Part shown: positions 25,601 to 31,685 of the stretch, one piece after another
Numbering within the stretch: the stretch's first letter is position 1
How the letters are laid out: each line of letters begins with the position of its first letter
Assembly: GCA_963844205.1 (NCBI GenBank)
Contig: CAWJNK010000001.1
Span: 496,001-560,000 of the forward strand
DNA: 64,000 nt
Reading direction: 5' to 3'
Source of the DNA: DASSUW01 sp963844205
GTDB lineage: Bacteria; Actinomycetota; Thermoleophilia; Solirubrobacterales; Solirubrobacteraceae
Notes under the pieces: model-generated
Databases searched by the model: none
What the model was told of the DNA's origin: nothing
The model's input: only the letters and a program-made list of their open reading frames with translations
Translations under genes and position numbers: made by a program

Positions 25601-25999
25601 CGGCTCGCCGCGGAACAGGGCGAGCGCCGCCCGGGCCGCGTTCCCGGGCTCCCCCGCCTCCGCCGCGCGCGCCGCCTCGGAAACGAGCCGCTCGAGGCGG
25701 CAGGCGTCGACGTACTCGCGGTCGATCCGCAGCTCGTACGCGCGCCCGCGCGTGAGGATCTGCGCGCCGCCGTCGTCCTCGAGCAGCTTGCGAAGCCGCC
25801 AGACGTAGTTCTGGACCATCTTGGCTGCGCTCGGCGGCGGGTGCTCTCCCCACAGGCCCTCGATCAGGCGGTCGGCGGTCACCGCACGGTTGGCCTCGAG
25901 GCCGAGCATGGCCAGCACGGCCCGCTGCTTGGCGCCTCCGACGGCGACCGGGCGGTCGTCGACGCTGGCCTCCAGGGGTCCGAGGACGCGGATCTGCAT
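22082..25999 (-). CDS. SARP-type regulator: OmpR-like DNA-binding, BTAD, two P-loops, membrane helix, WD40 (frameshifted near 22.63 kb)
   Basis: From ATG 25999 (MQIRVLGPLE). Residues 1-95: winged-helix DNA-binding domain of SARP/AfsR proteins (KQRAVLAMLGLEANRAV, LWGEHPPPSAAKMVQNYVWRLR). 97-245: BTAD (DPLRERVHGQRMLALYRCGRQAEALEAY). About 260-480: AAA/STAND ATPase with GAYGMGKT. About 520-880: nSTAND1 with YKGLATFESDDAEYFFGRE and GPSGSGKSS. A transmembrane helix (MVLAGVAALLVLAVAAGVVAL) and then WD40 repeats follow. The frame becomes nonsense after RRYTHG near 22.63 kb, and the remaining repeats continue in another frame. Resembles AfsR-class integrators of secondary metabolism. Divergent from the gene at 26186. 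Confidence 0.8.
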   Translation of the reverse strand: MQIRVLGPLEASVDDRPVAVGGAKQRAVLAMLGLEANRAVTADRLIEGLWGEHPPPSAAKMVQNYVWRLRKLLEDDGGAQILTRGRAYELRIDREYVDACRLERLVSEAARAAEAGEPGNAARAALALFRGEPLADVADEPFATAEIRRLDELRLTAAELAIDADLAAGRHQELVGEIDALLAQDPLRERVHGQRMLALYRCGRQAEALEAYRHARHTLVEEIGVEPSPELRRLHDAILRQDPALDVEPVAVELPRELDPSAAPPLIGRDDELQRLRARWRRASSGAGALVAVVGAYGMGKTRIAAEIAGEAHREGAAVLYASGTGPPEAALAAIARARESRRPALLVLDDADRAAAEVRAALGEVAPHTLVLATGQEAAALARLDPRESLVLEPLAADGVRAIAGFYAPSGGRDVPVDTLLATSRGVPRRVHEAASEWARREATRRVDAAADRAAAGRSEARALVDELAGSVVELQSTRERAGLASPAAEDDRVVCPYKGLATFESDDAEYFFGRERLVAELVARLVGAPLLAVVGPSGSGKSSVVRAGLLPALAGGVLPGSHTWTQALIRPGERPLGELRRATRSLARERRGVLAVDQFEELFTACDDEAERAEFAAALARAARGGIPVVLAIRADFYGRCAAYPELSKLLGANHVLVGAMSRDELARAIERPAERVGLTVEPELVEALLSDVEGRPGALPLLSTSLLELWRAREGRRLQLAAYTRSGGVQGAVARLAEDAYLQLDPGRQDVARGLLLRLTDEDVGGAVVRRRIALADLAPDASEVAYVLADRRLLTVGDGAVEVAHEALLREWPRLRAWLDEDVEGRRLHRRLGDAARAWEADGYDPGGLYRGGRLAAAADWAADRDGELTATERDFLFESRHAAGRAQRRLRMVLAGVAALLVLAVAAGVVALDQRGAARDEATVAAAQGLGAEALADDDLDHALLLARQGIALDDSPRTRSNLLAMLLRSPAAVGVIGGGDRPTALDLSPDGHTLAIVDGDGTLRLVDTVTRRDAAPPQTIAGRGVGGGRYHDVRFSDDGSRLAIGGQQPVVLDAGTQRVVTRMFTPTFTNDFAFAPDGRTLFATIGGSAPGSTAIQRYDAVSGRALGGRRFVTRRYTHGQPDGLARRPARGDELRGRADGDPRRADAAAAATDPARWHPGGIGPGRSHHAGRRRRRHGEVRRSGHGERSRRLRTPRRCGAACGLQSRRAFGGHGRRGQSRDRVGRGGGGGDRNVRGARRPDHGAGDRRRRPDAVHRRAGRQGPGLGPARRPALRSSVRHRARRPERAARSADPRLRAER

Positions 26000-26067
26000 G
26001 CGCCGGACCAACCCAATCACCTCGTCAGTGCCCGATCAACGGCCATGGCCACACGGTGGATCACGCC

Positions 26068-26134
26068 GGTCTACGCGCGGTCTACGCCGCCGGTCTACGG
26101 GAGGCGGTGACCGGACGCAGAACGGGCGTAGACC
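26068..26134. promoter_or_regulatory. SARP-type heptamer direct repeats in the divergent promoter region
   Basis: GGTCTAC occurs at 26068-26074, 26079-26085 and 26092-26098 (start-to-start 11 and 13 bases) and inverted (GTAGACC) at 26128-26134. SARP regulators bind heptamer direct repeats spaced by one helical turn. The site sits between the SARP gene, which starts at 25999 on the minus strand, and the small membrane-protein gene at 26186, so it is a natural operator for one or both. Confidence 0.6.
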
Positions 26135-26185
26135 GGGCGCTCGGATGCTGCCGGCCATCACCCACCCCGGCCAGGAGGCCAAACC

Positions 26186-26692
26186 GTGTTCACCTCCCAC
26201 CCCATCCGCCGCCCCGCCATCGTCACCGCGCTCGCCGTCGCGCTGCTCGGCGCCACGGTGAGCGGGCCCGCCGCCGCGCAGCCGACCGACATCCACGACG
26301 GGTGGGAGACGTCGAGCCCCGCGGACACGACGTCGACCCCGCGGCAGGACCTCCGCAGCCCCGACGCGATCGACGCCGCCCGCCGGATCAAGATCGCGCT
26401 CGCGATGGAGCGGTACTACCAGGGCGAGCCCGGATCGCAGGTCGCCGAGGCGCCCGCCCAGGCCCCGTCGGCCGACGACGCCGCGCTCGCGATGGAGCGG
26501 TACTACCAGTCGTTCGGCGAGCCCGCGCCGCTGGTCGCCGACACGTCCGCCCCGGCCCCGGTGGACGACGACGCGCCGCTGCTGCCGATCGCGATCGCCG
26601 TCGCCGCCGCGCTGGCCGTCTTCGCTGCGAGCGCGACGCACGTGCGCCGCCTCCGGCTGCGCCGCCGCCGCACCCTCGGAGCCGTCTCGTGA
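26186..26692 (+). CDS. Small exported membrane-anchored protein with duplicated ALAMERYYQ motif
   Basis: 168 residues from GTG 26186, behind CCAGGAGG. A signal peptide (IVTALAVALLGATVSGPAAA), a Ser/Thr/Pro-rich region, and two copies of a motif, IALAMERYYQGEPG and AALAMERYYQSFGEP, separated by an Ala/Pro spacer. Then comes a transmembrane helix (LLPIAIAVAAALAVFAASA) and a basic cytoplasmic tail. Topology: extracellular repeats, one C-terminal anchor. No enzyme motif. Heptamer repeats upstream suggest control by the divergent SARP regulator, an arrangement like AfsR with its small repeat-bearing target AfsS, although the sequences are not related. Confidence 0.7.
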   Translation: MFTSHPIRRPAIVTALAVALLGATVSGPAAAQPTDIHDGWETSSPADTTSTPRQDLRSPDAIDAARRIKIALAMERYYQGEPGSQVAEAPAQAPSADDAALAMERYYQSFGEPAPLVADTSAPAPVDDDAPLLPIAIAVAAALAVFAASATHVRRLRLRRRRTLGAVS

Positions 26693-26742
26693 AGAGCGAT
26701 CTCACGATCGGCACGCCGGGCGGCACCGCCGTCGCCCACTAG
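26689..26742 (+). CDS. Possible 17-residue peptide gene overlapping the preceding stop
   Basis: GTG at 26689 overlaps the TGA of the membrane-protein gene (GTGA) and opens a frame of 17 codons, VKSDLTIGTPGGTAVAH, ending just before the terminator hairpin. GGAG lies 9 bases upstream. This is the coupling seen in the operons here, but so short a frame could be chance. Confidence 0.2.
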   Translation: MKSDLTIGTPGGTAVAH

Positions 26743-26746
26743 CCAC

Positions 26747-26781
26747 GAGCGCGCCGAGCCGCAGTCCGGCTCGGCGCGCTC
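26747..26781. terminator. Strong hairpin terminator between convergent genes
   Basis: GAGCGCGCCGAGCC, loop GCAGTCC, GGCTCGGCGCGCTC: a perfect 14-base-pair stem with a 7-base loop. It stands between the plus-strand membrane protein and the minus-strand amidohydrolase (stop at 26789) and can serve both directions. Confidence 0.8.
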
Positions 26782-26788
26782 TGCGCAC

Positions 26789-28495
26789 TTAGCGGCAGGA
26801 GAAGGCCGGCTGGCCGGCGAGGTAGGTGCGCAGAACCTTGAGCTCGTCAACGTGCTCAGCGGCGATCTTGAGCGGGTTCTGCGAGAGCACGACCAGGTCG
26901 GCTCGTTTTCCGGCTGAGATGGTGCCGACGTCGTTGGCCACGCCGAGCGCGAGAGCGCTTCCTCGGGTGTAGGCGCGGAGGGCGTCCTCGACGCTGATCG
27001 CCTGGTCCGGCTCGAGCGTCTCCTCAAGCCGCGTCCGCCGCGTCGCGGCGGCCTTGATCGCGCTCAGGACGTCGTAGTGCGAGACGGGGTAGTCGGAGCT
27101 TCCAGCCAGGGTGACCCCGGCGTCGAGCATGCGGCGCAGGGGCATGACCTCGATCGGCTTGGGCGGCGGAGCCTCAGCCTCGCTGTCGCCGATGTCGTAG
27201 ATGAAGAACGGCTGGACGACGGCGACCGCGCCAGCATCGGCGATCCGCCGGACCAACGGTGGGTCGACGAACATCACGTGCTCGAGCCGAGGGCGGCCGG
27301 GGAGGCGATCCAGACCGCCCTCGGCCCGTTCGATGGCCTCAAGCCCCATGGAGACGGCTTCGTTTCCGACCGCGTGCAGGGCGACTTGAAACCCGCGCTC
27401 GGCGGCACGGCTTACCGCGGAATCGAGCACATCCTGGTCCCAGAACAGGATCCCTTGGTGAAGCAGCCCGTCCGGGCCCCGGCGAAAGCTCGACCGCTGG
27501 CTCGCAGCGCGCACCGCGGCGAGCCCCGCCCCGCCGATCGCGCGGCGAAGCGTCGAGGCCGCCGCACGCATCACCTGCCACCGGGAGAAGCACATGGCGC
27601 AGCGCTCGCCGCCGTCGAGGAACAACTTCGCCGGCCCGACCGGAGCGACTCTGGGTCCCGAGCCCGTCGGCGCATCGTCGAAGCGTGGGGCAAGCATGCT
27701 CGTTGCGCCGACCGGCATCCGATGCACGGTTACGGGCAGCCGGCCCTCCCGGGCGGCCCGCAAATAGAGCGTGTCGAAGGACGGGGGCACGCCGGGATCT
27801 CCGACGCGCGTGATCCCATGCGCCAGCAGCTCTCTTCCGTGGTCTTCGGCCTCCGCCAGCCACGCGTCCTCGGTCCCGTCGAGGAGCGCATCGCGGGACC
27901 GCGCCTCGGCCAGGTAGCAGGCCGCCTCCACGATCTCGCCCGTGAGCCGACCGCGTCGGTCGCGGACGATGACCCCACGGTCGGGATCGGGCGTGTCGGC
28001 GCTCCATCCCATCGCGGCGAACCCGGCCGAGTTCAGACACGCCTCATGGCCCGAGTAGGCGCGCAGGAACAGGGGGCGGTCGGGGCAGGCCTCGTCCAGC
28101 TCGGCGAGCCGCGGTGGGCGTCTCTCCCGAAGCTTTCCGGGGTCGTACCCATGACAGCGGACCCAGCCCTGCGAGCGCTGGTCGGCGATCTCGTCGATCC
28201 GCGACAGAAGGGCCTCCATCGGCGTGTCCGGCTGATGGTGAAGGTCCGGCGTGCGCCGGTTGAACGCCGCGAAGCAGTAGTGGTGGTGAGCGTCGATGAA
28301 CCCCGGAAGCACCGCGGCGCCCCCCAGCGCCACCACCCGCGCATCCTCACCGATTGCGGCACGGACCTCCGGCCGGGCCCCCACAGCCACGATCCGCCCC
28401 TCTCGCACCGCCACGGCCTCGGCGTACGGGCGCGCCACATCCATCGTGACGACCTCCCCTTCCAGGATGAACGCACACGCGTCCTCGCCGGCCAC
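26789..28495 (-). CDS. YtcJ-like amidohydrolase (amidohydrolase family 3)
   Basis: About 568 residues from GTG 28495. The beta-sandwich begins AFILEGEVVTMDVARPYAEA and carries VREGRIVAVG. Metal ligands: the HxH-type motif in LPGFIDAHHHY, the LHAVGNEAVSMGLEAIE motif with its conserved His, the RLEHVMFVD His, and SSDYPVSHYDVL near the end with the catalytic Asp. The final ISAGKRADLVVLSQNPL closes the composite sandwich. The family contains exoenzymes acting on cyclic amides or N-acyl compounds; the substrate is not deducible. Divergent from the methyltransferase at 28562. Confidence 0.85.
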   Translation of the reverse strand: MAGEDACAFILEGEVVTMDVARPYAEAVAVREGRIVAVGARPEVRAAIGEDARVVALGGAAVLPGFIDAHHHYCFAAFNRRTPDLHHQPDTPMEALLSRIDEIADQRSQGWVRCHGYDPGKLRERRPPRLAELDEACPDRPLFLRAYSGHEACLNSAGFAAMGWSADTPDPDRGVIVRDRRGRLTGEIVEAACYLAEARSRDALLDGTEDAWLAEAEDHGRELLAHGITRVGDPGVPPSFDTLYLRAAREGRLPVTVHRMPVGATSMLAPRFDDAPTGSGPRVAPVGPAKLFLDGGERCAMCFSRWQVMRAAASTLRRAIGGAGLAAVRAASQRSSFRRGPDGLLHQGILFWDQDVLDSAVSRAAERGFQVALHAVGNEAVSMGLEAIERAEGGLDRLPGRPRLEHVMFVDPPLVRRIADAGAVAVVQPFFIYDIGDSEAEAPPPKPIEVMPLRRMLDAGVTLAGSSDYPVSHYDVLSAIKAAATRRTRLEETLEPDQAISVEDALRAYTRGSALALGVANDVGTISAGKRADLVVLSQNPLKIAAEHVDELKVLRTYLAGQPAFSCR

Positions 28496-28561
28496 ACCGA
28501 AGACCCTACGCGCGCACACGAGATGTGGAACGGTTTCGCCGTGCCGCGGGGTCAGACCCGC

Positions 28562-29344
28562 ATGCACACGCTCACGGCTCCCGACCACGCGGCGCTCGCG
28601 TACGACGCGATGGCGCCCTTCTACGACGACTTCACCGCCCACCACGACTACGAGGGCTGGGTGGCGATCCTGGAGCGGCTCGTGCTCGAGCACGGCCTGG
28701 CCGGCCGCCGGCTGCTCGACGTCGCCTGCGGCACGGGCAAGAGCGCGGCGCCGTTCCTCGCGCGGGGGTATCGGGTGACGGGGTGCGACGGCTCCGGCGG
28801 GATGCTCGCGCGGGCGAGAGGACGCCTGGGCGCCGGCGTGTCGCTCCACCAGCGCGACCTGCGCGACCTCGGCTCGCTCGGGTCGTTCGACCTCGTGTGC
28901 TGCGTCGACGACAGCCTCAACTACCTCCTCCACGAGGACGAGCTGGTCGCCGCGCTCAGCGGGATGGCGGCGCAGCTCGACCGTGACGGGCTCGCGCTGT
29001 TCGACCTCAACACGCTCGCGACCTACCGGAGCTTCTTCGCCGCCCCGGCCGTCGTGGAGACCCGATCCCACCTGCTGGTCTGGCAGGGTCGCGCGACGGC
29101 CGACTTCGCGCCGGCGGAGATCGCCGAGGCGACCTTCGACGCGCTCGCCCTCGACGGCGGCTCACCGCGGGTTCGCGCGGTCCACGCCCAGCGCCACTAC
29201 CCGGCCGGCGCGGTCGACGCCGCGCTCGCCGAGGCCGGGCTCGTGCTCGTCGCGCGCCGCGGGCAGGACCTCGCCGGCGTGCTGTCCGACCTCGACGAGA
29301 CGCGGCACACCAAGGTCATCTACGTCGCTCGATGCCGGCAGTGA
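28562..29344 (+). CDS. Class I SAM-dependent methyltransferase
   Basis: 260 residues from ATG 28562. The N-terminus ALAYDAMAPFYDDFT is typical of UbiE-like enzymes. Motif I is LLDVACGTGKSA, then VTGCDGSGGMLARA (acidic residue binding the ribose), and DLVCCVDDSLNYLLHEDEL is the post-motif region, followed by GLALFDLNTLATYRSFF and a beta-sheet tail. An alternative start is GTG 28541. The substrate is unknown. It is convergent with the ThiF-like gene, overlapping by 25 bases, and could act in the same pathway as that peptide-modifying candidate, but this is only positional. Confidence 0.85.
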   Translation: MHTLTAPDHAALAYDAMAPFYDDFTAHHDYEGWVAILERLVLEHGLAGRRLLDVACGTGKSAAPFLARGYRVTGCDGSGGMLARARGRLGAGVSLHQRDLRDLGSLGSFDLVCCVDDSLNYLLHEDELVAALSGMAAQLDRDGLALFDLNTLATYRSFFAAPAVVETRSHLLVWQGRATADFAPAEIAEATFDALALDGGSPRVRAVHAQRHYPAGAVDAALAEAGLVLVARRGQDLAGVLSDLDETRHTKVIYVARCRQ

Positions 29345-30408
29345 ACGTCCGGCTCGTCTTCGAACCGGCTCTCGAACGTGTCGAGCCGGAAGACGAGCGA
29401 GCGGTTCAGCGTCGCCGGCGGGTGGGCGCCGGTGAGCGCGTGGAGGATCTCCGTGGCCACGAGCGTTCCCAGCAGCCCGGAGGCCGGCCCCAGCGTCGGC
29501 GCCGGGCGCACGCGTGCGCTGCGGAACGCCGCCACCTCGTCGGCGAGCGGGTAGCGCTCGCGCGCGTCGGCCTCGACGCACTCCAGGCACGGTGAGCGAC
29601 CCGGGATCCGCAGCGGGCCCACCCTGACCACCGGTGGGTGCTGCGCCGCCGTCATGTGCGGGATCCCCTGGGCGCGGCACGCCGCGTCGACCCAGCGCGA
29701 CAGCTCGTACATCGGCCAGTCCGCGGCCTCGACCACGAAGTCGCAGCCCGCGATCGCATCAGCGACGTCGGCGGCGCTCCGCGCGCGCACCGCCCGCGTG
29801 ACGATTGCGAGACCCGGGTCGAACCGGCGGAGCGTCTCCGCCGCAACGGACACCTTGCGGCGGCCGACATCGGCCAAGCCGTACAGGATCTGCCGGTTGA
29901 GGTTGCTCAGCTCGACCCGGTCGTCGTCGACGAGGACGAGGCAGCCGACGCCCACGCAGGCCAGCGCGGCGGCGGTCCAGGTGCCGAGCCCGCCGCAGCC
30001 CAGCACGGCGACCCGCGCGCTGGCGAGCCGCTCCTGCGCCGCCAAGACCTCGCGCCCGTCCCCGAACCGATCCTCGAGCCAGGCGAGCTGGCGGTCGAAC
30101 CGTCCGTCGGGCCGCGCGCCGCCGTCGGACTCCAGCAGCAGACCGAGGTCCGCGAGCTGCGCCAGCGCGGCCTCGGTCGCCTCGACCCCCTCCCCCATCC
30201 GCGCGGCGATCTCAGCGACCGTCAGCGGGGGCCCGTCGAGCGCCGCCAGCAGCGCCCGCTCGCGCGGCGCGGCGTCACGGATGACGAACTCCGCCGCCGA
30301 CCCGCCCTTCAAGACGTACACGTGCCCGTCCGAGCCGGCGAACGGCTCCACCGACGGGCGCAGGGAAAGGCGCCGCCCGCCCGCCGCGGGCGGCGCGTCC
30401 GGGCTCAC
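29320..30408 (-). CDS. E1-like ThiF/MccB-type adenylyltransferase with N-terminal winged-helix peptide-binding-like domain
   Basis: 362 residues from GTG 30408. Residues 1-110: a strand-rich winged-helix segment (VYVLKGGSAAEFVIRD, PPLTVAEIAARMGEG, LAQLADLGLLLES) like RiPP recognition elements. Residues about 130-330: ThiF/E1 fold, with the nucleotide loop VAVLGCGGLGTW, LVDDDRVELSNLNRQILY (Asp and the Asn-x-x-Arg-Gln adenylation motif), and a CLEC half of a zinc site. Size and architecture match MccB (about 350 residues), which adenylates a peptide. GTG overlaps the stop of the 21-residue peptide gene (GTGA). A second Cys pair is not obvious, so zinc binding may be absent. Confidence 0.8.
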   Translation of the reverse strand: MSPDAPPAAGGRRLSLRPSVEPFAGSDGHVYVLKGGSAAEFVIRDAAPRERALLAALDGPPLTVAEIAARMGEGVEATEAALAQLADLGLLLESDGGARPDGRFDRQLAWLEDRFGDGREVLAAQERLASARVAVLGCGGLGTWTAAALACVGVGCLVLVDDDRVELSNLNRQILYGLADVGRRKVSVAAETLRRFDPGLAIVTRAVRARSAADVADAIAGCDFVVEAADWPMYELSRWVDAACRAQGIPHMTAAQHPPVVRVGPLRIPGRSPCLECVEADARERYPLADEVAAFRSARVRPAPTLGPASGLLGTLVATEILHALTGAHPPATLNRSLVFRLDTFESRFEDEPDVHCRHRAT

Positions 30409-30470
30409 AGGCCCTTCTGGGTCGACGCCTCCGGGACGAGCGGGAGCTCGACCGTCTCGATGCGGATCAT
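30405..30470 (-). CDS. 21-residue peptide, candidate substrate of the ThiF-like enzyme
   Basis: ATG 30470 sits 5 bases behind AGGAGG within GAGGAGGTGACC, nearly the full complement of the 16S 3' end and one of the strongest ribosome sites in the window. It encodes MIRIETVELPLVPEASTQKG then Leu. Its TGA overlaps the GTG of the ThiF-like gene, so the two are translated as a unit in equal or near-equal dosage. Too short for standard gene callers. Known MccB substrates are even shorter (7 residues) and end in Asn, whereas this one ends in Leu, so the chemistry may differ. No leader/core boundary such as GG is visible. Confidence 0.6.
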   Translation of the reverse strand: MIRIETVELPLVPEASTQKGL

Positions 30471-30557
30471 GGTCACCTCCTCTAGTCATCGTGCGCCAAC
30501 TCTGCGGCGCGTTTTGTCGACTTTGCGGGACCCATGACCACAACGACCGGCTGAGCA

Positions 30558-30573
30558 CTGAAAATGGTTTCAG
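30558..30573. promoter_or_regulatory. Palindrome upstream of the sigma/ArsR-type pair
   Basis: CTGAAA-ATGG-TTTCAG is a perfect 6-bp inverted repeat with a 4-base centre in the divergent region between the peptide gene and the sigma-like gene. The A/T-rich arms stand out in this GC-rich DNA. Candidate operator, possibly for the winged-helix regulator at 31056. Confidence 0.35.
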
Positions 30574-30580
30574 GCTCTAG

Positions 30581-31063
30581 CAATGTCATTCCAACCAACA
30601 TCGCGGCGACTGGGACTGGCTCGCCGTCAGCCGCTTCTGCCACCGCCAGGCGACCCGCTGGTCGCCTGCCGGAACCGATCCGCAGGACGTCGCGCAGGAA
30701 GCCGTGCTGCGCGCATGGCGCATGCGTCATCAGTGCCGGGACCCCGCAACCCCGTGGGGCTGGCTGACCCGGATCTGCCAGCACGAGGCCGCTCGCATCG
30801 CGTCACGGCGGCGGCCCTCGCCGCTCGCGGAGGGCTACGAGCCGGCGGTCACCTCGCCGGAGGAGGAGACAATCGACCGCGTGGCCGTCGGGACCGCCGT
30901 GGCGCACCTGGAGGCGCTCGACCGCGAGCTCATCGCGCTCCGCTACCGCGACGACCAGACCACCGAACGTATAGCTGCCCGGCTCGCAATGCCCGAGGGC
31001 ACTGTTAAAGTGCGGCTCCATCGCGCTCGGCGTCAGCTCCGACGCGTCCTCGACGATGACTGA
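30581..31063 (+). CDS. ECF-type sigma factor, 5' end without a start codon in frame
   Basis: The frame opens after a TAG ending at 30580 and reads GDWDWLAVSRFCHRQATRW, PQDVAQEAVLRAWR, PWGWLTRICQHEAARI (region 2), then AHLEALDRELIALRYRDDQT with IAARLAMPEGTVKVRLHRAR (region 4). No ATG, GTG or TTG occurs between the TAG and region 2. The ATG 30583 is in another phase, so a one-base change near 30583-30607 or use of GTG 30704, which would remove most of region 2, are the options. It overlaps the downstream regulator by 8 bases. Probably a functional or recently broken ECF factor of about 150 residues. Confidence 0.6.
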   Translation, partial: QCHSNQHRGDWDWLAVSRFCHRQATRWSPAGTDPQDVAQEAVLRAWRMRHQCRDPATPWGWLTRICQHEAARIASRRRPSPLAEGYEPAVTSPEEETIDRVAVGTAVAHLEALDRELIALRYRDDQTTERIAARLAMPEGTVKVRLHRARRQLRRVLDDD

Positions 31064-31685
31064 AACACTCACCCAGCAGGTCGACCAGCAGCTCATCACG
31101 GCGCTCGGCCACCCGCTCCGCCAGCGCCTCTTGATTTTGCTCCACAAGCGCGGCGTGGCGAGCCCGAGAGAGCTCGCCGAGCTCAGCGGCGAGCGCCTCG
31201 GGAACGTCAGCTACCACGTCCGCGTGCTGCGCGACGCCGGCTGCTGCGAGCTGGTGCGGACCGAGCCGCGACGTGGAGCGGTGGAGCATTTCTACCGGGC
31301 GACCGCACGCCCGATGCTCGACGACCGCCAGTGGGCGCAGCTGTCCGTCTCGGCCCGACGCAAGCTCTTCAGCCAGGCGCTGCGGGATCTGTGGAGCGAC
31401 GCGTTCATGGCCGCCGAGGGCACCGGGTTCGACGACGAGCAGGCGCACGTGAGCCGCTCCCACCTGGACCTCGACGAGGAGGCGTACGCGGAGCTGGTCA
31501 AGGCACTCAACCAGGTCCTCGACCACGGGTTCGAGCTGCAGGCCGAGACGGCCGCGCGGCGAGCGGAGCGCGGCGGCAACGACGGGCCGCCCGACCGGCG
31601 CGTCGCGATGGGACTGCTGCTGTTCGAGCGCGGCGTGCCGCCGCCGAACTCAACCCCGCCGCGCCCGTACCGCCGCCGGCGCTAG
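31056..31685 (+). CDS. ArsR-type winged-helix transcriptional regulator
   Basis: 209 residues. Residues 10-95 form a winged helix: QQLITALGHPLRQRLLILLHKRG, SPRELAELSGERLGNVSYHVRVLRDAG (recognition helix NVSYHVRVL) and VRTEPRRGAVEHFYRATARP (wing), as in ArsR-like regulators widespread in Thermoleophilia. The C-terminal half is helical and charged with no metal-binding Cys. ATG 31056 overlaps the sigma-like gene, so the two are probably co-transcribed. The 3' end overlaps the GGDEF/EAL gene by 36 bases. Confidence 0.8.
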   Translation: MTETLTQQVDQQLITALGHPLRQRLLILLHKRGVASPRELAELSGERLGNVSYHVRVLRDAGCCELVRTEPRRGAVEHFYRATARPMLDDRQWAQLSVSARRKLFSQALRDLWSDAFMAAEGTGFDDEQAHVSRSHLDLDEEAYAELVKALNQVLDHGFELQAETAARRAERGGNDGPPDRRVAMGLLLFERGVPPPNSTPPRPYRRRR

